Shown: positions 1 to 5,663 of the stretch, piece by piece
Layout: each line of letters opens with the position of its first letter
How positions within the stretch are numbered: the stretch's first letter is position 1
Assembly (NCBI GenBank): GCA_947305825.1
Contig: CAMZET010000094.1
Location: 1 to 6,121, forward strand
Reading direction: 5' to 3'
Source of the DNA: an uncultured Verrucomicrobiota bacterium
GTDB lineage: Bacteria > Verrucomicrobiota > Kiritimatiellia > RFP12 > UBA1067
Length of the DNA stretch: 6,121 nucleotides
Notes under the pieces: model-generated
Seen by the model: the letters and a program-made list of their open reading frames with translations, nothing else
Databases searched by the model: none
What the model was told of the DNA's origin: nothing
Translations under genes and position numbers: made by a program

Positions 1-792
1 TGGTGCGCTTTGGTGAAAAGCGCTCTCGCTGTGACCGGATTCGAATTCGGTTCGCGTGGATTGAACATCACGATTGCTGCGGATTTGCCTAAAGGCTCTG
101 GAATGGGTACGAGTTCCATACTCGGTTCCGCCGTCATCGCCGCTTTGCTGGGGCGAACGGATGTCGACGAAATCGGCGAATTGACGTTGCGTCTGGAGGC
201 GGAAATGCGCACCGGCGGCGGTTGGCAGGACCAATTCGGAGGCATGGTCGGTGGTGTGAAACTGCTAACTTCATCGCCAGGCGCTCGCCAGCGAATTGCC
301 GTGGAACGTCTCGATAACGCTTGGTTCCGTGCGCTTCTACGCGAACGCGGCCTTTTGTTCTTTACCGGGCAGAAGCGCATGGCGCGCAACATTCTCCGCA
401 AGGTTCTTGCGTTTTATGCCGAAAATCCGCACGACTTCGCGAAAATACTGGTGAGGTCGCTCAAGGACGGCGCGAAAGCCGCCGCCGACGCTGTGCGCCG
501 TTGCGACGCGGAGGCGTTCGCTGATGCCGTCAATGGCTATTGGCGCGACAAGAAACTTCTTGATCCAGGCAGCACGAACGAACGCATCGAAAATATCATC
601 GAGCGAATCAAACCGTATTCGAGTGCGGTTACCCTTACTGGCGCGGGTGGCGGCGGCTTCATGTTCATTCTCGCCAAATCTGCTGACGACACCGCGCGAA
701 TCCGAAAAGAACTGACGGACGCCGCTCCGACGTCCGCCTCGAAAATCTACGATTTTGAACTTTCGGACGAGGGATTGGCTATTGTTTACTAG
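1..792 (+). CDS. Fucokinase-like GHMP kinase, C-terminal part (5' end outside window)
   Basis: This is the C-terminal part of a GHMP-superfamily sugar kinase. The frame is open to the first base of the window (it reads WCALVKSALAVTGF), so the real start lies upstream and the TTG at 10 is not a believable start. The ATP-binding GHMP motif PKGSGMGTSS is at 88-117. A GGGWQDQFGG segment at 211-240 and the stretch FFTGQKRMARNILRK (about 358-402) resemble the fucokinase branch, including the kinase half of bifunctional Fkp enzymes. The C-terminal GHMP glycine motif GAGGGGF is at 640-660. If it is a fucokinase, it phosphorylates L-fucose to L-fucose-1-phosphate in the cytoplasm for GDP-fucose salvage. 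A guanylyltransferase half could lie upstream but is not visible. A heptose-7-phosphate kinase is the main alternative, since it shares the QDQ and GAGGGGF motifs. The stop TAG at 790-792 lies inside the end of the convergent mazG gene. Family assignment is firm; the exact sugar is an inference. Confidence 0.82.
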   Translation, partial: WCALVKSALAVTGFEFGSRGLNITIAADLPKGSGMGTSSILGSAVIAALLGRTDVDEIGELTLRLEAEMRTGGGWQDQFGGMVGGVKLLTSSPGARQRIAVERLDNAWFRALLRERGLLFFTGQKRMARNILRKVLAFYAENPHDFAKILVRSLKDGAKAAADAVRRCDAEAFADAVNGYWRDKKLLDPGSTNERIENIIERIKPYSSAVTLTGAGGGGFMFILAKSADDTARIRKELTDAAPTSASKIYDFELSDEGLAIVY

Positions 793-1591
793 CGGCTTGT
801 TCCGCCTTGGCTTTTTCCCAGAGCGCGTCCATTTCGGCTAGCGTCATGTCTTTGAGAGAAGAGCCGGCGGATTTGGCGGCGGCTTCGACTGCGCGGAAGC
901 GGCGTGAAAAGCGCGCCGTCGTGCCTTCAAGCGCAGATTCGGAGTCTACTTTCAGGTGTCTAGCGAGATTCGCTGTCGCAAACAGCAAATCTCCCAGTTC
1001 TTCCTTGACGCGACACGAATCGGCAGGCTTGTCGCTCTTGCGAGCGGCTACTTCCGCTTTCAATTCTGACAGCTCCTCCTCGATTTTGGCGAGAGGGCCG
1101 TCGGCGTCCGGCCAGTCGAAACCGACACGCGACGCCTTCTCCTGAGTGCGCTGCGCTTTCAACAGCCCGGGCAGTGTGGTCGGCACGCCGTCCAGCGCGG
1201 AGTGCCGCGTCTCTTTCTTGTGCTCCTGTTGCTTTATTTGCTCCCAGTTGCGCAAAACCGTTGCCGTGTCTTTCGCGTCCACGCTCCCGAACACGTGCGG
1301 ATGGCGGCGCACAAGTTTGTCTGATATTGCGTTGGCGACGTCATCGAATGAAAAACGTCCCTCCTGCTCCGCCATTACGCACTGGAACATGACTTGCAGC
1401 AGCACGTCTCCGAGTTCTTCGATATGGTTGGAGGAATCTTCCGGGCAATCCATTGCCGCGAGAAGCTCGTAAGTTTCCTCCAAGACGCAAGGCTTGAGCG
1501 ATTCCAGGGTTTGCTCGCGGTCCCAGGGGCAGCCGTTTTCAGGGTCCCTGAGGCGAGTCATGATATTATGCAGCCGTTCTATGCCAGTCAT
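779..1591 (-). CDS. mazG: Nucleoside triphosphate pyrophosphohydrolase MazG
   Basis: MazG hydrolyses (d)NTPs to NMP plus PPi, removing non-canonical nucleotides and, in E. coli, modulating ppGpp. The 270-residue protein has the two tandem MazG domains of the full-length family. The N-terminal domain opens with RLRDPENGCPWDREQT (residues 13-28). It carries the Mg-binding acids E38, E39, E42, E59 and D62 and then DKLVRRHPHVFG. The C-terminal domain repeats the EExxE and ELGD pattern at E172, E173, E176, E198 and D201. Both sites look intact. The ATG at 1589-1591 is preferred because the residues before RLRDPENG match the usual MazG N terminus. A second ATG at 1559-1561 would remove them. No clear Shine-Dalgarno precedes it. 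The gene follows the HAD-like gene by 39 bases on the same strand and is probably the last gene of that unit. Its final 14 bases overlap the kinase gene on the other strand. Confidence 0.95.
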   Translation of the reverse strand: MTGIERLHNIMTRLRDPENGCPWDREQTLESLKPCVLEETYELLAAMDCPEDSSNHIEELGDVLLQVMFQCVMAEQEGRFSFDDVANAISDKLVRRHPHVFGSVDAKDTATVLRNWEQIKQQEHKKETRHSALDGVPTTLPGLLKAQRTQEKASRVGFDWPDADGPLAKIEEELSELKAEVAARKSDKPADSCRVKEELGDLLFATANLARHLKVDSESALEGTTARFSRRFRAVEAAAKSAGSSLKDMTLAEMDALWEKAKAEQAASKQ

Positions 1592-1630
1592 GCGCGGAAA
1601 ATGAGTCGTTGTGCGCGAGTGCGCATTCGG

Positions 1631-2305
1631 TTATACGCGGATTATGTGTGCTATGCGTTTGGCGGTGGCGAGATTGAGTTTGTCGAAGATTTCGTCTGCT
1701 CCGCTGTAGTCTTGATAGGCGACATGGTCGTTTGCGACGGCAACGGCGCCCATGCCGGCGAGAAGTGCGCTTTTTACGCCAAGGCCGGAACCTGCCACCG
1801 CAAGGACGCGCATCGAGCGAAGGCGGTTGGCCACCGATGCACGGCGCCAGTCGTCCCACTTTACCGTCCCGTACGCAGAGGAGGTTTCCTGATAGAGCGT
1901 GAAGTCCGGGTTCGGGGTCAAATCGGCGAAAGCGTCGGCGATTGCGCCGAAGTCGGCGCGCGTGGCGACGACGACTTTCGTCTTGCGCGAAATGAGGAAG
2001 TTGGCGAAGTCGCGGAAGTCCTGGTCAACGCATTCCGGGATGCGCTTTGAAAGTTCGTCGGCGAAAGTTTCGGCCAAATCCTTGGCGGCCTTGGCGGCGG
2101 TGCGCTTCGTCTTGACGACGTTGAAATAGTCTGTTAGTCCTCCGAGGTAGTTTCCGCCGACGAGATACTGGGCCTCTATGCGCGGCGAGAAGGGGATTTC
2201 GTATTCATTGAGAAGGTCTTCCGCGGCCTTATAGAGGATTTCCGCGCCTGGAGCGACGGAGAAGTCGAATTCTACGATTACGCCTTTCTTGATTTCGTCG
2301 GACAT
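1631..2305 (-). CDS. Degenerate HAD-superfamily (phosphoglucomutase-like) protein, probably not a standard phosphatase
   Basis: This 224-residue soluble protein has the outline of a subfamily-I HAD hydrolase (beta-phosphoglucomutase/phosphatase type) but lacks key residues. The N terminus GVIVEFDFSV (residues 8-17) aligns with HAD motif I, DxDx[TSV]. This places E12 at the nucleophilic Asp and keeps D14 at the acid/base position. A helical cap region follows (about 20-100). Motif II looks retained as KVVVATRAD, with T115. K149 is a candidate for motif III. The motif IV region VLAVAGSGLGVKSALLAGM (167-185) has the usual surrounding pattern, but Ala-Gly stand where the metal-binding acid pair is expected. 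The C-terminal GADEIFDKL resembles the HAD 'ADxVIxSL' ending. The start ATG at 2303-2305 has no strong Shine-Dalgarno. It sits between the phosphofructokinase gene (108 bases upstream) and mazG (39 bases downstream). Its function is unknown; a binding or regulatory pseudo-enzyme is an inference. It could also be an unusual but active HAD. Confidence 0.72.
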   Translation of the reverse strand: MSDEIKKGVIVEFDFSVAPGAEILYKAAEDLLNEYEIPFSPRIEAQYLVGGNYLGGLTDYFNVVKTKRTAAKAAKDLAETFADELSKRIPECVDQDFRDFANFLISRKTKVVVATRADFGAIADAFADLTPNPDFTLYQETSSAYGTVKWDDWRRASVANRLRSMRVLAVAGSGLGVKSALLAGMGAVAVANDHVAYQDYSGADEIFDKLNLATAKRIAHIIRV

Positions 2306-2366
2306 TTCGCTGAAGCAGGTTATGTGGTTGGTAGAGGTATATGAGTTGACAGGAGAGATTTTTGCG

Positions 2367-2395
2367 CGCGGCCGCCACGCGAGGAGGCGGCCGCG
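2367..2395 (-). other. Strong GC hairpin in the pfp-HAD intergenic gap, no U-tract
   Basis: A perfect 10-base-pair inverted repeat (CGCGGCCGCC at 2367-2376, GGCGGCCGCG at 2386-2395) flanks a 9-base loop. It lies 18 bases after the phosphofructokinase stop codon in the direction of transcription. On the minus strand the stem is followed by GCGCAAAAATC, an A-run rather than a U-run. It therefore does not look like a standard intrinsic terminator on that strand, and the plus-strand side has no U-run either. It could act as an mRNA 3'-end stabiliser, a processing or attenuation site, or a terminator that does not need a U-tract. The rest of the 108-base gap (2306-2413) shows no convincing promoter. 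Confidence 0.55.
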
Positions 2396-2413
2396 GCAGA
2401 GCGCTTGCTATGA

Positions 2414-3850
2414 CTATCTCTTGCGAGGTCTGCCGCGCAGCGACTTTTGCTTTGAAGCGGCGGGTTTGCGGCCTCTTGTCGCTTTGGCGGATTTGGCCGA
2501 GAGGGCTTTCGGCGGGCGTCCGCGGCGGCGCTTGACGGGAGCAGCCTCTTTGGCGTCCGCATCCTTCTGCTTGCGTGGCGTGATGGTCGGCAGAACCACC
2601 TCCGCATAGAATCCGTCAGGGCCCTTGACCATGCGCTTTTTGCGCGGGTAGGGCTGGCCTATTTCACCGAGCATCTTGCGGAACGAACCCTTGCGCAGAT
2701 TGAACGGCTTGCCGCCGCGAATGCGCGTGAACTCGCACGTGCGCAACTTGGCCTTCGCGTCCTCGTCGAGGCCGACGACGCCCGATTCGCGCTTCAGCGC
2801 GCTTTGGACGGCGTGTTTTGCGCACTGCTGGATGAGATGCAAATCTTTGCGGTTTGGGGCAGCGGCGCGCGCGAAGTAGCCAGACTTGAACACTTGAGTC
2901 TTCTCGGCGCCGAGGACTTCGCCAAGGCGCTTGGCCACATACTGGCCGACATTGACCTTGTCGAGCCTGGGATGGCCGAAAGCGTCCACGGGCACGTCTT
3001 CGCCGCGTTTGCGCATTTCCTTGATTATGTCGGCAACGCCCGCACCCTCCGATACGAACACGTTCACGGCTCCGGTCTTGTCCATGATTTTCTTTAGCCG
3101 CTCGCCCTCTTTCGCGAAATCTATCTTCGCTTCCGGCACGTAGATGGCGTGCACGTCCTGGCGCTCGCGCGTTAAGCCGAACTCCGGCAGGAATTCGGTC
3201 GCGTCCAGCATCTTCCTGTAGTACTGGGCGGTCTTGTACGTAAGCCATCCGCAGTTGCGCCCCATGACTTCATGTACGATGAGCGCGCGTGGATTGGCGC
3301 TGCATTCCTTGACGACATTCATGAAGAACTTTGCGCCTTCTTCGGCAGCCGTCCAGGCGCCGAGAGACTGCTTTATCGGATAGACGTCGTTGTCGATTGT
3401 CTTGGGAAGCCCGACGACCGTGAGAGGGTAGTCGTTTTTTGCGAGGAAAGCCGCGAGGTCTGCGGCGGTCGTGTTGGTATCGTCTCCGCCAATCGTGTGC
3501 AGGACGTCCACGCCGTCCTTGACGAGCTGGTCGGCCGCCACTTTGAGAGGGTCTTCGCCTTCCTTGACGAGGCCGCGCTTCACGCAATCCTTGACATTGG
3601 TGAGCTTGACGCGGCTGTTGCCGATAGGGCTGCCGCCGTGGCGCGTAAGCAGAAGGGCGTTCTTGCGGACTTTGTCGGTCACTTCGATAGACACGCCTTT
3701 GAGCAGGCCCATGTAGCCTCCGACGTAGCCAATCATCTTGACTTCAGGAGCGACTTTGGTGTATTCGTCGATCAGGAAGCCAATTGAGCTTGAGAGGCAC
3801 GGGGCGAGACCGCCTGCGGTCAGGAAGGCAACCTTCTTTACTTTTTTCAT
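2414..3850 (-). CDS. pfp: Pyrophosphate-type 6-phosphofructokinase with AT-hook-like C-terminal tail
   Basis: The enzyme interconverts fructose-6-phosphate and fructose-1,6-bisphosphate in cytoplasmic glycolysis and gluconeogenesis, using PPi as phosphoryl donor. The 478-residue protein has TAGGLAPCLSSS near the N terminus (11-22), GGDDTN at 121-126, PKTIDND at 149-155 and MGRNCGWL at 196-203. An Asp at the second acid of GGDD (ATP enzymes usually have GGDG) and Lys in PKTIDND (instead of PGTIDND) are the established marks of PPi dependence. The frame stays open another 103 codons upstream, but those codons lie across ribH. The ATG at 3848-3850 starts the typical MKKVKKVAFLTAGG and has AAGGA 11 bases upstream, so it is the start. 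Related enzymes from memory are about 400-420 residues. Here about 53 extra Lys/Arg/Ala/Pro-rich residues (426-478) follow the catalytic domain. The gene lies 64 bases after ribH. The enzyme call is firm; PPi use is predicted from motifs. Confidence 0.95.
   Translation of the reverse strand: MKKVKKVAFLTAGGLAPCLSSSIGFLIDEYTKVAPEVKMIGYVGGYMGLLKGVSIEVTDKVRKNALLLTRHGGSPIGNSRVKLTNVKDCVKRGLVKEGEDPLKVAADQLVKDGVDVLHTIGGDDTNTTAADLAAFLAKNDYPLTVVGLPKTIDNDVYPIKQSLGAWTAAEEGAKFFMNVVKECSANPRALIVHEVMGRNCGWLTYKTAQYYRKMLDATEFLPEFGLTRERQDVHAIYVPEAKIDFAKEGERLKKIMDKTGAVNVFVSEGAGVADIIKEMRKRGEDVPVDAFGHPRLDKVNVGQYVAKRLGEVLGAEKTQVFKSGYFARAAAPNRKDLHLIQQCAKHAVQSALKRESGVVGLDEDAKAKLRTCEFTRIRGGKPFNLRKGSFRKMLGEIGQPYPRKKRMVKGPDGFYAEVVLPTITPRKQKDADAKEAAPVKRRRGRPPKALSAKSAKATRGRKPAASKQKSLRGRPRKR
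2417..2575 (-). other. Basic, AT-hook-like C-terminal tail of the phosphofructokinase (residues 426-478)
   Basis: This in-frame segment encodes a low-complexity Lys/Arg/Ala/Pro tail with three AT-hook-like cores. They are KRRRGRPPK (residues 440-448, bases 2507-2533), RGRKP (459-463) and RGRPRKR (472-478, the exact C terminus). The linkers are rich in Ala, Lys and Ser (KALSAKSAKAT, AASKQKSL). An AT-hook is a short GRP core flanked by basic residues that inserts into the minor groove of AT-rich DNA. The first and third copies fit that definition well; the middle one is weaker (GRK-P). The tail is separated from the catalytic body by an acidic/Ala stretch (DADAKEAAP, 430-438). DNA binding is an inference. 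Such tails can also bind RNA, polyphosphate or acidic partners. Confidence 0.75.
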
Positions 3851-3861
3851 CTGTGCTGTGG

Positions 3862-3866
3862 TCCTT
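3862..3866 (-). promoter_or_regulatory. Ribosome binding site of the phosphofructokinase gene
   Basis: AAGGA on the minus strand lies 11 bases before the ATG at 3848-3850. The spacing is somewhat long. It nevertheless supports this start over the open frame that continues upstream into ribH. Confidence 0.5.
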
Positions 3867-3914
3867 GTATGTGAAATCTGGTGGATGTAGAGAGCGGCAA
3901 ATCCAAGAGCCGCA

Positions 3915-4376
3915 TCAGAACGAGCGCATGACGTTGGCGGTTTCGATGGCGGCTTGCATGGCGGCGAAACCCTTGTTGCCTTGCTTGGTGCCGCAGCGTT
4001 CGACGGCCTGTTCGAGGTTTTCGGCGGCCACGACGCCATCGGCGACCGGGATTTGCGTTTCGAGGGAGATTTGGCTGAAAGCGCGGGCGGTGGTTTCGTT
4101 GATGAGAGCGGCGTGCGCGGTCGCGCCCTGCACCACGGCGCCCAGGCACACCACTGCATCCACGGCTCCCGACTCCGCCAGACGCTTGGCTACAAGCGGG
4201 AGCTCGTACGCGCCCGGCACTCGCACCAGCGTCAAATCTTCGTCCTTGCCGCCAAGGCGCACGAACGCATCCTGCGCGCCCTTGACGAGCTGCTCCACCA
4301 GAAAACTGTTGAACCTGCTGGCAACAAGCCCGATTTTCAGGCCGGTTGCGGTCAGCGCTCCGTTGATCTCCTTCAT
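3915..4376 (-). CDS. ribH: 6,7-dimethyl-8-ribityllumazine synthase (variant active-site loops)
   Basis: RibH condenses 5-amino-6-ribitylaminouracil with 3,4-dihydroxy-2-butanone-4-phosphate to make 6,7-dimethyl-8-ribityllumazine, the penultimate step of riboflavin synthesis. It usually forms 60-mer or pentamer assemblies. The 153-residue length is normal. Visible hallmarks are ASRFN (19-23, F22), GAYELP (55-60), GAVVQGATAH (79-88) with the catalytic His88, and ERCGTKQGNKG (126-136) with R127 and K135. The residues after His88 are AALIN where F[DE]YV is common. Residue 83 is Gln where Arg/Lys is common, and D113 occupies the position usually held by Phe in PVxFGV. The core catalytic residues remain, so activity is still likely. 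The start ATG at 4374-4376 has AAGGA 5 bases upstream and a near-perfect promoter behind it. No other riboflavin gene is in the window. The 47-base leader predicted from the promoter is too short for an FMN riboswitch. Confidence 0.93.
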   Translation of the reverse strand: MKEINGALTATGLKIGLVASRFNSFLVEQLVKGAQDAFVRLGGKDEDLTLVRVPGAYELPLVAKRLAESGAVDAVVCLGAVVQGATAHAALINETTARAFSQISLETQIPVADGVVAAENLEQAVERCGTKQGNKGFAAMQAAIETANVMRSF

Positions 4377-4381
4377 CTTCT

Positions 4382-4386
4382 TCCTT
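4382..4386 (-). promoter_or_regulatory. Ribosome binding site of ribH
   Basis: AAGGA, within the purine-rich stretch GGAAGGAAGAAG on the minus strand, lies 5 bases before the ribH ATG. Together with the promoter just upstream, it fixes the start codon. Confidence 0.75.
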
Positions 4387-4429
4387 CCGAATCGTGTGCT
4401 TCTTCCGCTCCTAGGCGAAAACGGCGCAA

Positions 4430-4458
4430 ATTATAGCATATTATTGCGTTTTTGTCAA
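4430..4458 (-). promoter_or_regulatory. Consensus sigma-70 promoter driving ribH and probably the genes after it
   Basis: On the minus strand TTGACA (4453-4458) and TATAAT (4430-4435) are separated by exactly 17 bases (4436-4452). Both hexamers are perfect consensus, and the spacer ends in TGC, giving an extended -10 (TGCTATAAT). The spacer is AT-rich in an otherwise GC-rich region. Transcription would start near 4423, giving a leader of about 47 bases before the ribH ATG at 4376. The alr stop codon TGA (4455-4457) lies inside the -35 box (T-TGA-CA), so the promoter begins at the very end of alr. The sequence match is direct; strength in this host is inferred. Confidence 0.9.
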
Positions 4459-5663
4459 AAAGCACCGACGGCCACTCTTTCGACGCGCGAGCCGAGCGAA
4501 CAGATTATGTCGTAGGCGTGAGTTCCCTTGAGCGCTGCCCAGTCGTCTGGCGTCACGGTTTCGCCGCCGCTGCGCCCGAGGCACACCACTTCATCGCCGG
4601 GTTGCGGGTTCGGCACAAGCGACGCATCTACCGTCGTGTAGTCCATAGAGACTCTGCCTATCACCGGGCAGCGGACGCCCTTGATGAGCACTTGCGAGCG
4701 GTTAGCCAAGGCGAGCGGCAGGCCGTCGGCGTAGCCGGCGGAAATCGTGGCCACGCGCGTAGGCTCCTTCAGGCACCACGTCCTGCCGTAGCCGAGCGTC
4801 GTGCCGGGCGCGAGCGTGCGCACCTGCGCGATTCGCGTCTTGAGCGCGAGCACTGGTTCGACCGAAAGCGCGCGCCGCCCGTTCGGGTCGAACGAGCCGT
4901 GCAGATTGATGCCGGTCCGCACCACGTTGAACGGCGGCTCGAAGCACTGCGGAAAATTGTTGATGGCGTCCGACGCGGCAATGTGGATTTTCTTGAACGC
5001 GAAACCGTCCGCTTCCGCCGCCTCCACAAGTTCCTTGAAACGCTGTATTTGCCTCGGCGTGAACGGGTCGTGCGGGTCGTAGGCCATAGGGCAGTGCGAG
5101 AATATGCCCTCGCAGTCCAGCCCCGGAAGTTCGCGCACCGCCCGCATCGTGTCCAGCGCGTCTTCTATCGGAATGCCGAGCCTTCCCATTCCGGAATCGA
5201 TTTTGAAGTGGACGCGGGCGGGGACGCCGAAGCGCGTCGCCGCTTCCGAGACGAGCCGCGCTTCTTCGAAACCGATGATTGGCAGGATGACGCCTTTGCG
5301 CACCATCTCCGGAATCTCGTCCGGGAGAACTGACGACAGGATTTGGATGTCGGGTCTGCCGAGTTCGCGCGCGATGCCGAGCAGTTCCAGCGCTTCGAAT
5401 GGTTCGGCGACGCCGAACATCCTGCATCCCGCTTTCGCCAGGGCCTTGGCGTACGGTTTGACGCCCAGGCCGTAGGCGTTGGCTTTCAGTACGCCGAGGA
5501 CTTGCGCCGGTTTGGCGCGTTCGGCTATTTTCTCGTAGTTGCGCACAAGCGCTTCCAGGTCAATTTCGACCCAGACGCGGCGCCGGAGCGGCGCGGGCTC
5601 GTCTTTTCTCATGACCGCAGCCGGCACGGCATCAAGTATTTTCTTCAATGGGTTCAATTTCAT
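4455..5663 (-). CDS. alr: Alanine racemase (PLP-dependent)
   Basis: Alr interconverts L- and D-alanine in the cytoplasm, supplying D-Ala for peptidoglycan. It is a fold-type III PLP enzyme working as a dimer. The 402-residue protein has VWVEIDLEAL (30-39) opening the barrel and the PLP-lysine motif LKANAYGLG with K60. It also has HFKIDSGMGRLG and, in the C-terminal domain, SAGYADG with the catalytic Tyr311. GRVSMDYTTVD (around M340-D341) and YDIICSLGSRV complete the family signature. All catalytic elements are present. The ATG at 5661-5663 is chosen because it overlaps the hslO stop codon as ATGA, a typical coupled junction. This start gives a leader of about 28 residues before the usual N terminus. 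An internal ATG at 5610-5612 (Met18) would shorten it. Neither start has a clear Shine-Dalgarno, which fits coupling. The stop codon sits in the -35 box of the ribH promoter. Confidence 0.95.
   Translation of the reverse strand: MKLNPLKKILDAVPAAVMRKDEPAPLRRRVWVEIDLEALVRNYEKIAERAKPAQVLGVLKANAYGLGVKPYAKALAKAGCRMFGVAEPFEALELLGIARELGRPDIQILSSVLPDEIPEMVRKGVILPIIGFEEARLVSEAATRFGVPARVHFKIDSGMGRLGIPIEDALDTMRAVRELPGLDCEGIFSHCPMAYDPHDPFTPRQIQRFKELVEAAEADGFAFKKIHIAASDAINNFPQCFEPPFNVVRTGINLHGSFDPNGRRALSVEPVLALKTRIAQVRTLAPGTTLGYGRTWCLKEPTRVATISAGYADGLPLALANRSQVLIKGVRCPVIGRVSMDYTTVDASLVPNPQPGDEVVCLGRSGGETVTPDDWAALKGTHAYDIICSLGSRVERVAVGAF

Noticed and set aside
1612..1625. Small inverted repeat (TGCGC, 4-base loop, GCGCA) between the HAD gene and mazG.
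   Set aside because: A 5-base stem in GC-rich sequence is expected by chance, and no U-run follows.
1394..2050. Plus-strand open frame of 218 codons opposite mazG and the HAD gene.
   Set aside because: It crosses two genes on the other strand, has no recognisable family and no ribosome binding site that I can support.
2346..2351. TTGACA on the plus strand in the pfp-HAD gap.
   Set aside because: No -10-like hexamer lies 16-18 bases downstream; that region is the GC hairpin, and no plus-strand gene follows.
3272..3787. Plus-strand open frame of 171 codons opposite the phosphofructokinase.
   Set aside because: It mirrors the conserved catalytic domain of the enzyme; the sequence constraint is explained by the minus-strand gene.
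3894..3913. Inverted repeat GCGGC/GCCGC with a 10-base loop just after the ribH stop.
   Set aside because: The stem is short, the loop long, and no U-tract follows, so a terminator cannot be supported.
3851..4159. Open frame extending the phosphofructokinase by 103 codons upstream.
   Set aside because: Those codons lie mostly across ribH in another frame and look like shadow coding. The ATG at 3848-3850 gives the family N terminus and has an upstream AAGGA.
4377..4423. Possible FMN riboswitch in front of ribH.
   Set aside because: The predicted leader is only about 47 bases and lacks the conserved RFN-element segments, which need well over 100 bases.
4452..5333. Long plus-strand open frame of 293 codons opposite alr.
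   Set aside because: It is antisense to a clear alanine racemase, is Arg/His-rich as expected from GC-biased shadow frames, and shows no recognisable domain.
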